From Bacteroidales bacterium (GTDB taxonomy: Bacteria; Bacteroidota; Bacteroidia; Bacteroidales; UBA932), in NCBI GenBank assembly GCA_028690215.1, contig JAQVBQ010000004.1, positions 53,204 through 117,203 of the forward strand: a DNA stretch of 64,000 nt, in the 5' to 3' direction. A program made the position numbers and the translations under genes. The stretch's first letter is position 1; the number at the start of each line of letters is the position of its first letter. The notes under the pieces were generated by a model, which did no database searches, was not told where the DNA came from, and worked only from the letters and a program-made list of their open reading frames with translations. Positions 44,617 to 52,916 of the stretch are shown here, in pieces.

Positions 44617-46110
44617 ATGAATTATATCAAGTTTTTTGTGCTTCTGGCAACCATGTCAATCTTTACGGCCTCGTGCGGTAAAGAGAACAATCCTTCCGGA
44701 GATGGCGGGGATGATAAGCCTGTCAATATTGTCAAGTCAGGAAAGGTGCTTTGTGATTCAAAAGGTGTAGCCGGAGTTGTTGTGACTGATGGCACCAATT
44801 TTACCCAAACTGCTGCAGACGGGGCTTATGAATTACCATACAATCCATCCGCCACTCACGTATACATATCGTCTCCGGCAGGCTATACCGTACCTGTGGA
44901 GAGAAGCGTGCCTAAGTTTTGGGTGGCATTGAAAAATGCCCCGGATAAGAAAAACATAAACTTTGTTCTCAATAAAATGGGACAATCGGACAATAAACAC
45001 TATTTCATTGCGGTAGGGGACCCGCAGGTCAGGAATGAGACAGAACTTAAAAAGCTGGAGCCGATTCTTGCTTTTATGAGACAGGAGATAGCTTCTGCTT
45101 CCTTAAGTCCAGTTCATCTGATGGTTGCTGGTGATGTGGTGTTCAACAAGCCGCTGATGAATGATCTAAGCAGGAGTTATTTCTCTGCTGTGAATCAGCC
45201 GGTATATTACTCTATAGGTAATCACGATCATGTGTTCAGCACTTCTCAGACACCATCGTATAATTATGATAAAGTTGCCGATTCTGCTTATATACGTCAT
45301 TATGGTCCTACATACTACTCTTTTAACAGAGGGATGGTTCATTATATAAGCCTGGACAACATCTATTACAAGGGTGGACCTGATGGAGAGTATACTGTTA
45401 ATTTCACAGATAATCAACTGAGCTGGCTCCGTAAGGATCTCTCGTATGTAACCAAGGATAAGGCTTTAGTCCTCTTGTTTCATGCCCCTTCCAAGTCAAG
45501 GTATGCCTCTTCTTACGGAAACAGTGAGACACTGCATGCGCTTCTGCAAGGTTATGCAAATGTTCAGATTATATGCGGCCACACACACTATAACTCTGTG
45601 ATGAAGGATAATACCGGCATTATTGAGCATATTGTAGGTGCAGCCTGCGGCGGATTCTGGGAAGGGCCGGTATGTCTTGACGGTGCAGAATTGGGCTATA
45701 AGATTTTTGAGGTGAACGGCACAGACTTTAAATGGATTTACAGATCATATACCAATCCTGACTCTCAGTTTTCGGTTTATAAACCGGAAAACAGGGCTCC
45801 TGTCCTGAGGCCATCTGATGAGTTGCTGGTTAATGTGTGGGATTGGGATCCTGATTGGAAGGTAATGTGGTCTGATAATCAGGGAGCAACATACCAGGAG
45901 ATGGTGAGGATTTCTGAGAAGACTATGGATCCTACTGCATACTCGTGGTTTGGGGCAGATGGCGATAATAAGATTTCCGGAAGGACTTGGATAAATGCAG
46001 TTACAACAGATCACATATTTAAATGTGTTCCCGCACCCGGTGTTAAAGAGGTAAGGATAAAGGTGACAAATTCGTTTGGAGTTGATTTTACCCGCCAGGT
46101 AAATTGGTGA
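44617..46110 (+). CDS. Calcineurin-like phosphoesterase lipoprotein
   Basis: Metallophosphoesterase of 497 residues. The lipoprotein Cys is C20 (FTASC), followed by GKENN, which resembles the surface-export signal of Bacteroidota lipoproteins. An N-terminal beta domain (about 40-120) is followed by the metallophosphatase core with GDPQ, AGDVV, GNHDH and GHTH motifs in order. The C-terminal domain (about 370-497) matches the calcineurin-like C-terminal type. It lies 2 bases after the DUF6259 gene. It could remove a phosphate or split a phosphodiester from the incoming glycan, but no substrate is shown. Confidence 0.85.
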   Translation: MNYIKFFVLLATMSIFTASCGKENNPSGDGGDDKPVNIVKSGKVLCDSKGVAGVVVTDGTNFTQTAADGAYELPYNPSATHVYISSPAGYTVPVERSVPKFWVALKNAPDKKNINFVLNKMGQSDNKHYFIAVGDPQVRNETELKKLEPILAFMRQEIASASLSPVHLMVAGDVVFNKPLMNDLSRSYFSAVNQPVYYSIGNHDHVFSTSQTPSYNYDKVADSAYIRHYGPTYYSFNRGMVHYISLDNIYYKGGPDGEYTVNFTDNQLSWLRKDLSYVTKDKALVLLFHAPSKSRYASSYGNSETLHALLQGYANVQIICGHTHYNSVMKDNTGIIEHIVGAACGGFWEGPVCLDGAELGYKIFEVNGTDFKWIYRSYTNPDSQFSVYKPENRAPVLRPSDELLVNVWDWDPDWKVMWSDNQGATYQEMVRISEKTMDPTAYSWFGADGDNKISGRTWINAVTTDHIFKCVPAPGVKEVRIKVTNSFGVDFTRQVNW

Positions 46111-46133
46111 TTCCGACTATAAAACAAAAGATT

Positions 46134-47438
46134 ATGAATACTTTAAAGCTGAAGAAGGACAACTATAAATGGGAGGTACTTGTGCTGCTCTGGATTGCTT
46201 TCTTTGTCAACCAGGCAGACAGACAGGTTTTTAATGTCGTACTGCCATTGATTAAGGAGGATCTGGCACTTTCTGATGTTCAAATAGGTACAATCGCTAC
46301 AGCATTTAACCTTGTCTATGCCCTTCTTGTTCCTATGGCCGGATATATTGGCGATCTTTTCAGCAGGAAGTGGATTGTCTCGCTGAGTATTCTTTTCTGG
46401 AGTGTCGCCACGATGTTTACAGGATTGAGTAACGGCATGATTATGCTGATTGTTATGAGAAGTGTTGCAACAGGAGGCGGGGAGGCCTTTTTCGGACCAT
46501 CCAACTATGCCTTGCTAGCCAGCTATCATAACAGGGAGACACGCTCCTTTGCAATGTCCATACACCAGACATCATATTATGTGGGTGTGATTCTGAGCGG
46601 TTTCGTTGCCGGATACATCGGTCAGCATTATGGCTGGCGAAGTGCATTCCTGGTATTCGGAGCAGTCGGTGTCATTCACGCAGTAGTCATGATATTCAGA
46701 TTACGGGACAAGAAAGAGGAAGGTGTTGAAGTGAGGAGTGAAGGGGGAAGAGTGAAAACAGAAAATGAAAATTTGAAGAGCGATGAGGTTAAAAAAGAGA
46801 AGATATCACTTTTTGAAGGGTTCAGGGTTCTTTTTACAACGCCGACAGCTATTATGCTGACTGTAGGATTCAGCGGACTGATCTTCGTTCTTACAGGATA
46901 TCTTACCTGGATGCCTACATACCTTTTTGAAGAGTTCAACATGTCTCTGGCAGAAGCAGGATTTCACTCAATGTTCTATACACATCTGTTTGCTTTCTTT
47001 GGTGTAATGATTGCCGGGAAACTCTCTGACAAGCTTGCAGGGAAGAATCCTGCCAACAGGATTTTACTTCAGGCAGGAGGTCTTCTCTTCGCAGTGCCTT
47101 TTATAATACTCATGGGAAATTCAGGAACTCTTGCAGCAATCTATATCGGTTTTGCCGGATTTGGGTTCGCAAGGGCATTTTTCGATGCCAATACTTATAC
47201 GGTATTATATGATGTTATTCCGGAGAAGTACCACTCCTCTGCGTCAGGGGTGATGATAATGCTGGGCTTTGCCATGGGCTCTCTCTCCCCGCTGATTCTA
47301 GGGTTGATGAAACCGGTATTGGGACTATCATTCTCAATATCCAGCCTTGCTGTAATATGGCTGGTTTGTGGATTATTAATGGTCGTGGCATACAAGTTTT
47401 TCTATAACAGGGATTATGCTAAGATACACAACATATAA
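46134..47438 (+). CDS. MFS transporter
   Basis: Inner-membrane secondary transporter of 434 residues from the ATG at 46134. I see about twelve hydrophobic helices in two halves. The MFS loop motif is GYIGDLFSRKWIVSLS between helices 2 and 3, and AGKLSDKLAG in the second half. The N-terminal FFVNQADRQVFNVVLPLIKEDL resembles anion/sugar-acid symporters of the ACS and hexuronate type. The central loop (about residues 197-226) carries a purine-rich Lys/Glu insert. It would import the sugar released by the locus; the substrate is unknown. Confidence 0.88.
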   Translation: MNTLKLKKDNYKWEVLVLLWIAFFVNQADRQVFNVVLPLIKEDLALSDVQIGTIATAFNLVYALLVPMAGYIGDLFSRKWIVSLSILFWSVATMFTGLSNGMIMLIVMRSVATGGGEAFFGPSNYALLASYHNRETRSFAMSIHQTSYYVGVILSGFVAGYIGQHYGWRSAFLVFGAVGVIHAVVMIFRLRDKKEEGVEVRSEGGRVKTENENLKSDEVKKEKISLFEGFRVLFTTPTAIMLTVGFSGLIFVLTGYLTWMPTYLFEEFNMSLAEAGFHSMFYTHLFAFFGVMIAGKLSDKLAGKNPANRILLQAGGLLFAVPFIILMGNSGTLAAIYIGFAGFGFARAFFDANTYTVLYDVIPEKYHSSASGVMIMLGFAMGSLSPLILGLMKPVLGLSFSISSLAVIWLVCGLLMVVAYKFFYNRDYAKIHNI

Positions 47439-48681
47439 GGGTTGGAAGGCACTCTCTCTTGGCAATGGTTTGGTAGAGAGCCATATTGTGCCTGATTTGG
47501 GAGGAAGGCTTATGCAATTTTCCCTGCAGGGATATGACTATCTATTCGTAAACGGGGCTTTAGAGTCTCTTTATCCGGAAAGAGTTGACGGAAAGCAGTG
47601 GATGAATTTCGGAGGAGAGAAGGTGTGGCCGGCCCCTCAAGGTTGGAGCGGAGAGGGTTATTGGCCCGGACCACCGGATCATATTCTGGATGAAGGCCTA
47701 TATGAGTCTAATACCGAAAAAGGCTCAGTCACTCTTTTAAGTCCTGTGGACAAGAGAACAGGTTTGCAGATAAAGCGGCAATTGAGTGTAAAACCGGAAG
47801 AGTCCAGAATAAACATTATTACAACATTTACCAATAAGAGTGACGAGTATATACGATGGTCTGTCTGGCCCGTATGCCAGGTTGCTGTTGATGAGCAGGC
47901 TGAGGATCAATCTCAGATAGTTTGTCCTGCAAGAAAAGATGCTAAAGGTGATACCCAATATAAAATATTACACGGATTGGCCAATAATCCGCAGTATAAC
48001 TGCGATGAGGCCGGCAACCTGGTAGTTACATACAAATATATAGTTGGTAAGGTTGGAACTGATTCTGACGAGGGGTGGATTGCTTATGTAAACAGGGGCA
48101 GTGGTAAAGTGCTGGTAATGAATTTTGATGTTGCCGATGGCGCAGAGTATCCTGACAATACATCTGTTCAGGTGTGGACTCAAGGTGAAGGTGCGACATA
48201 TTCGAGAGGCAGGGTTAATATTCACAAATCTGATAAAAAGGTTAATCCGCCATATATGGAGATGGAGATTCTCTCACCGATGGTGAAATTGAGGCCCGGG
48301 GAGAGCTATGATTTCAAATACACCATTTCAGCCTGTACAATCGAGAGCGGAATGTGCGTCAAGGCTGCCTCAAAATATGGTGTTACTGTATCTCGGATAC
48401 ATACTGAGCAAATGTCAGACGGATTACATATCAAGGGAGAGTTTGGCTTCTTTAGTGGCGGTATTCTCCGGATGGTTATGGATCAGGAGACATTGGCAAA
48501 AAACAATAATAACAGAGTCTTATTCGAGACAGAGGTCTCTCCGCTTGCACCTGCGGTAATCGACATTCCGGTTGATGAATCCTGGGATGCACAAGAGGGG
48601 GGACAATCGGTATCGTTCAGACTCTATAATTTAAAAGATGATTTTATAGAGGAGATTGATAAAATAAAAATTGGAAAGTGA
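47416..48681 (+). CDS. DUF4380 mutarotase-like protein
   Basis: Protein of 421 residues without a signal peptide, so probably cytosolic. The N-terminal LGNGLVESHIVPDLGGRLMQFSLQG and NFGGEKVWPAPQGWSGEGYWPGPP match the DUF4380 family, which has the galactose-mutarotase-like sandwich fold. A sugar-binding or epimerising role is plausible from the fold and the locus, but catalytic residues cannot be assigned. It overlaps the MFS gene by 23 bases and shares one base with the isomerase start. Confidence 0.75.
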   Translation: MLRYTTYKGWKALSLGNGLVESHIVPDLGGRLMQFSLQGYDYLFVNGALESLYPERVDGKQWMNFGGEKVWPAPQGWSGEGYWPGPPDHILDEGLYESNTEKGSVTLLSPVDKRTGLQIKRQLSVKPEESRINIITTFTNKSDEYIRWSVWPVCQVAVDEQAEDQSQIVCPARKDAKGDTQYKILHGLANNPQYNCDEAGNLVVTYKYIVGKVGTDSDEGWIAYVNRGSGKVLVMNFDVADGAEYPDNTSVQVWTQGEGATYSRGRVNIHKSDKKVNPPYMEMEILSPMVKLRPGESYDFKYTISACTIESGMCVKAASKYGVTVSRIHTEQMSDGLHIKGEFGFFSGGILRMVMDQETLAKNNNNRVLFETEVSPLAPAVIDIPVDESWDAQEGGQSVSFRLYNLKDDFIEEIDKIKIGK

Positions 48682-50126
48682 TGAAAGAGTTAAAAAAATT
48701 CCAGAAGGCAAAAGCGGGACTGTTACTGATAGCTTCGCCAAGATTCAGGGATATGGGAGCCGAGCTTGAAGAGGGCTCTTATGATGACAGAAAGAGATCT
48801 GTTGTACAAGCTATAGAGAGTAGCCTGAACAAGACAATTGACCTGGTAAATCCGGGGATTGTATATGAAAGGGAGGATCTCTCTAAGGCGATGGATATGT
48901 TCTCTGCAAGTAAGGTCGACTTTGTAATAGCCGAGTTTCTCTCTTGGGCAGAGGATTTTGCATGGGTGAGATTTCTTAGGGATATGCCCGATATGCCTGT
49001 GATTTTCGTGAATAGCGTGAAGGAGAGGATGACTTTTGAAAAAACTCTGGAAGAGAATGACTTTGTGGAGTTTCTCTGTAATGGAACACTTGTCGGCTCT
49101 CTGGAGGCATCAGGCTCAATAGCAAGACAGGGAAAGAAAAACCTTAAGATTGTTATGGGCAGCCGTGATGAGGTTACAGAGGAGATTATCTCATTCTCCA
49201 AGGCAGCAAAGGTGAGGAGTGTCCTGAGGGAGTCCACATTCGGAATTCTGGCAAGTTATAATGAATTGATGTGGTCAACATATATGGATTCCTACAATAT
49301 GTTCACAAAGATTGGCCCTGAGATAAGATTTATCGCATATTCAACACTACAGGACGAGATAGATTCGCTTTCAGAGTCGGAATGCAAGGAGTATTTTGAT
49401 GAGCTGAAATCCAAGTATCAGGTGACAGATGATGTTGATGAAGATAAGTTCATGGCTTCAGTCAGAGCCTCTCTGGCTACTGCCCGCCTGGCAGAGAAGA
49501 TGGGGATTGATGCAATGATTTATAACGATGTCGATCCTGCAATGTTTCAGCAGATAGGTCTTCGTCCGGGATTCTATCACCCTTCGTTCGGCAAGAATCT
49601 TTCGGTTATGGTCCCTGAAGCCGATATGGGTGCCGGTACCATGACTTTTATTCTAAAGCTTATCAGCGGGAAGCATGTCAATTTTATTGAGCCTTTCCAC
49701 ATCGAATCGGCCGACAATACATTTGCAGCCGGACATGCAGGTCCAAACGATCATACCGATCCGGACCATGTTGGAAATGTCAAGATTGCAAGAGATGTCC
49801 GTTTCGCAAAGACTAAATACAAATATGCCGGGGCTCCGTTTGCGTGGTACAGGATACCTGCAGGGAGAAAAACCATGGCTCAGTTTGTTGAAGAGAACGG
49901 TAAATATAAGGTTGTCTGCACCCTTGTTGATGCAATAGATGGAGAGCACATCTTCGCAAGCTACTCGCATGGTATCTTCAAGCCTTTGATGCCGGTTAAA
50001 GATCTTTTCGAGAAGATATTAAAGATAGGAACCACACAGCATTTTGCCCTTGTTGAGGGTGATTACAGGAGAGAACTTGCAACCCTGTCGCAGATAATGA
50101 ATTTTGAATATTTAGAGATTAATTAA
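48681..50126 (+). CDS. L-fucose/L-arabinose isomerase-like protein
   Basis: Cytosolic protein of 481 residues from the ATG at 48681 (a GTG one codon earlier is possible). The overall pattern is that of the FucI/AraA aldose-ketose isomerase family. The C-terminal half has likely metal ligands: E313 in VPEADMGAGT, E337 or E342 in NFIEPFHIESADNTF, and H352 in FAAGHAGPNDHTDPDH. Their order and spacing resemble AraA (E306, E333, H350 in E. coli). It is clearly not a standard araA or fucI, so the sugar is unknown. It lies between the mutarotase-like gene and the isomerase fusion. Confidence 0.75.
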   Translation: MKELKKFQKAKAGLLLIASPRFRDMGAELEEGSYDDRKRSVVQAIESSLNKTIDLVNPGIVYEREDLSKAMDMFSASKVDFVIAEFLSWAEDFAWVRFLRDMPDMPVIFVNSVKERMTFEKTLEENDFVEFLCNGTLVGSLEASGSIARQGKKNLKIVMGSRDEVTEEIISFSKAAKVRSVLRESTFGILASYNELMWSTYMDSYNMFTKIGPEIRFIAYSTLQDEIDSLSESECKEYFDELKSKYQVTDDVDEDKFMASVRASLATARLAEKMGIDAMIYNDVDPAMFQQIGLRPGFYHPSFGKNLSVMVPEADMGAGTMTFILKLISGKHVNFIEPFHIESADNTFAAGHAGPNDHTDPDHVGNVKIARDVRFAKTKYKYAGAPFAWYRIPAGRKTMAQFVEENGKYKVVCTLVDAIDGEHIFASYSHGIFKPLMPVKDLFEKILKIGTTQHFALVEGDYRRELATLSQIMNFEYLEIN

Positions 50127-50135
50127 CATAAAATA

Positions 50136-50143
50136 GAGGAGAT
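50136..50143 (+). promoter_or_regulatory. Strong ribosome binding site
   Basis: GAGGAGAT lies 6 bases before the ATG at 50150. Most genes in the window lack any such sequence, which is usual for Bacteroidota. Confidence 0.6.
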
Positions 50144-50149
50144 TTACAA

Positions 50150-52006
50150 ATGAGTTTCATGTTTAACCCACACCCGTATGACGATCCAAATGCTATCAAT
50201 AGGTTGAAAGTGGAGAAGGAAGTTGCCGGGGCAATACTAACCGGCACAAAAGATTCTGCAGATCATATTAGTGAGTTGATTTTAAAAAAGTTGGAGAGGG
50301 AACCTCGAAAGAGTGTAATAATAGCTTTTGACGGTTATGTAGGTGCTAAGTTCAATCAATTTGTCAACCTGATATCACAAAATTTGGGTTTAAGTTCTGT
50401 AACTGTAAAGGTTATAGATATTGCTTCATGTTATAAGACATCACAGGAGCTCGATGCACTGCTCGCTGACAACCTTGCCATCGACAAGGAGAAGGATCCT
50501 GTACAGCTTTTCGGAAAGCTCTTTAAAGGCACCTATGAGGATCTTCTTGATCAGGAAAAATTGTCTGAAATTGAACGTTCTCTGAATAATGCAAAGAGTT
50601 CAAATAGGGCAGAGGTTGTGATAGTAACAGGTTGTGGTACTGCAATACCAAGATTGAGAGCATATTATGATACATTAGTATATCTTGACGTTACACCTAA
50701 AAGAGCAATCCTTAGAGCAAAGGCCGGTGAGTACGCCAATATTGGTGATAATTCTGCAAGACCTGCAAAGGCCATGTTGAGAAGATGCTATTATGTGGAC
50801 TTTGAGGTTGCGGGTCACCTCCGTTGGGAACTGCTCAAAAAGGATCTGATAGACTTCTATGTTGCCAGCGATGATCCTGAGGATGTAAAGATGTTGCCAA
50901 GAGAGTCTTTTAACAGGATTATGTCAGGTTTGGTAAAGCAGCCTTTCCGTTGCAGACCCGTTTATATAGAGGGAGTCTGGGGAGGTCACTATGTTACAAA
51001 ACTTAGGAATCTACCAAAGACAATGAAAAACTGTGCCTGGGTATTTGACCTTATTCCTCTTGAGGTGAGCGTGGTTGTAGAGACTGCAGGTCATACAATT
51101 GAATTCCCCTATTTCACATTTGTCCAGAAGGAGGGAGACTCTCTGATGGGTAAAGAGTGTGTGAAAAAATACGGCGGATACTTCCCTATAAGGTTTAATT
51201 ATGACGATACATTCCACAGCTCAGGAAACATGTCTATACAGGTCCATTCAGGCCACGATTACAATATAAACAACTTCGGAGAGTACGGAAGGCAGGATGA
51301 GAGCTATTATATTGTAGAGACAGCCCACAACGCCAAGACATATGTTGGTTTTACCGAAACAGCCGATCCTAAGGAGTTTATAAAAGAGGCAAAAATTTCT
51401 GAGAAACAGCATACAGAGATTGATTACGAAAAGTATATCAACTATGTTGACTCAAAGCCGGGAGTACAGGTAATGCTTCCTGCCGGAACAATTCACTCAT
51501 CAGGACGTAATCAGGTTATTCTGGAAATCGGTAGTCTTACTGTAGGTTCCTATACATACAAGATGTATGACTATTTGAGGGCTGACCTTGACGGAAAACC
51601 AAGGCCTATTCATACTTTCCATGGTGAGAACGTTCTTGCCCTTGAAAGAAAGACAAAATGGGTTAATGACAACATTGTCCAAAAGCCGAGAGTAGCAGTA
51701 AAAGGTGAAGGTTGGACAGAGTATATAGTCGGAGAGCATGATCTTCTATACTTCACTCTCAGAAGACTCGAATTTGAGAAAGAGGCATACGGGGATACTG
51801 CCGGTAAATTCCATGTCCTCACATTGGTAGACGGAGAAAAGGTTTGTGTCCAGTCTCTGGAGAATCCTGAACTCTGCTATTATCAGAATTACCTGGATGT
51901 AGTGGTTATACCTGCAAATGTCGGTAAATATGTGGTTAAAAATCTTGGGAATCAGCCTGTTTGTATTCACAAGACAATGCTCAAAGATGGTTTTGTAAAT
52001 GACTGA
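50150..52006 (+). CDS. Kinase-like domain fused to class I phosphomannose isomerase
   Basis: Two-domain cytosolic protein of 618 residues. Residues about 1-245 resemble a uridine-kinase/P-loop fold, but the P-loop position (FDGYVGAKF, 60-68) has no Ser/Thr after K67, so ATP binding is doubtful. Residues about 260-618 are a type I mannose-6-phosphate isomerase with all four zinc ligands: Q364 and H366 in SIQVHSGHD, E384 in RQDESYYIVE, and H449 in LPAGTIHSS. The isomerase half should interconvert an aldose 6-phosphate and ketose 6-phosphate. It overlaps the ROK gene by 8 bases. Confidence 0.85.
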   Translation: MSFMFNPHPYDDPNAINRLKVEKEVAGAILTGTKDSADHISELILKKLEREPRKSVIIAFDGYVGAKFNQFVNLISQNLGLSSVTVKVIDIASCYKTSQELDALLADNLAIDKEKDPVQLFGKLFKGTYEDLLDQEKLSEIERSLNNAKSSNRAEVVIVTGCGTAIPRLRAYYDTLVYLDVTPKRAILRAKAGEYANIGDNSARPAKAMLRRCYYVDFEVAGHLRWELLKKDLIDFYVASDDPEDVKMLPRESFNRIMSGLVKQPFRCRPVYIEGVWGGHYVTKLRNLPKTMKNCAWVFDLIPLEVSVVVETAGHTIEFPYFTFVQKEGDSLMGKECVKKYGGYFPIRFNYDDTFHSSGNMSIQVHSGHDYNINNFGEYGRQDESYYIVETAHNAKTYVGFTETADPKEFIKEAKISEKQHTEIDYEKYINYVDSKPGVQVMLPAGTIHSSGRNQVILEIGSLTVGSYTYKMYDYLRADLDGKPRPIHTFHGENVLALERKTKWVNDNIVQKPRVAVKGEGWTEYIVGEHDLLYFTLRRLEFEKEAYGDTAGKFHVLTLVDGEKVCVQSLENPELCYYQNYLDVVVIPANVGKYVVKNLGNQPVCIHKTMLKDGFVND

Positions 52007-52916
52007 TAAAAAGGCATATATAGTTGTGGATGTAGGAGGTACCTACCTCAAGTCCGCAGTAATGAGGCCGGATGGTGAACTCTTCCCTGATTCTTCATGT
52101 ATGACAGAGGCTCATTCAGAGGGATCAAGGGAGGAGATTCTGGATGCCATGAGATCTGCAATTGTAAAGGAGAAACAGATTCTTGAGCAGAGAGGTGCAA
52201 TGCTTTCCGGGATAGCAATGACCTTTCCCGGACCTTTTAACTATTTCAAAGGGACATCTTTGATGGAGCATAAATTCAAGAATGTCAAAGATGTTAACCT
52301 GAAAGAGTGCATAGCAGCGATGCCGGAAGTTGGTCGAGATATTCCTGTTGTTTTCAGACATGATGCAAACTCCTTACTGGCAGGAGAGCTTTGGCGCGGC
52401 AATGCAGTTGGTTTCAAAAATGCTGCAGCTGTAACACTAGGTACCGGTCTCGGTTTTGCATTCTCTCGTGATGGTGTTGTACAGACAAATGAGATAGGCG
52501 GTCCGCTCATTACTATTTTCAGAATACCATACAAAGATGGTATACTGGAGGATTACATATCAAAACGAGGATTCCTCTCTCTATATAAGAATCTAAGTGG
52601 AAGAGCCACTATTGAGGGAGTAGAGGTGTCTGACATAGGTAAATGGGCATCAGAAGGAGATCCTGTATCTCAGCGGGTCTTTGAGGAGATTGGAGTTATA
52701 CTCGCTCAATCACTAAAGCCGCTGCTTAAAGAGTTGGAGATCGAGTGCCTGCTTTTTGGCGGGCAGATATCCAGATCTTTTCACTGCATGGAGTCAAAAG
52801 TCAGGGAAGAACTCAATGATATGAGCAATCTGAAACTTATTTCGGTAGTGAAAAGTATTGAGAATGCCCCGTTATGGGGAGCTCTTCAATCAATAGTAAA
52901 CAATGAAAATATATGA
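51999..52916 (+). CDS. ROK family sugar kinase-like protein (first copy)
   Basis: ROK protein of 305 residues. The phosphate-binding loop is VDVGGTYLKSAV near the N-terminus, TFPGPFNYFKG follows, catalytic Asp is expected in FRHDANSLLAGEL, and VTLGTGLGFAF is the second phosphate motif. The zinc-binding Cys motif common in ROK kinases is missing. There is no helix-turn-helix, so it is a kinase and not a ROK repressor. It probably phosphorylates the hexose handled by the neighbouring isomerases. It overlaps both neighbours by a few bases. Confidence 0.88.
   Translation: MTDKKAYIVVDVGGTYLKSAVMRPDGELFPDSSCMTEAHSEGSREEILDAMRSAIVKEKQILEQRGAMLSGIAMTFPGPFNYFKGTSLMEHKFKNVKDVNLKECIAAMPEVGRDIPVVFRHDANSLLAGELWRGNAVGFKNAAAVTLGTGLGFAFSRDGVVQTNEIGGPLITIFRIPYKDGILEDYISKRGFLSLYKNLSGRATIEGVEVSDIGKWASEGDPVSQRVFEEIGVILAQSLKPLLKELEIECLLFGGQISRSFHCMESKVREELNDMSNLKLISVVKSIENAPLWGALQSIVNNENI

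Noticed and set aside
47416-47438. Possible frameshift joining the MFS and DUF4380 genes
   Set aside because: Both proteins have full-length, normal ends and starts; the 23-base overlap is best seen as translational coupling.
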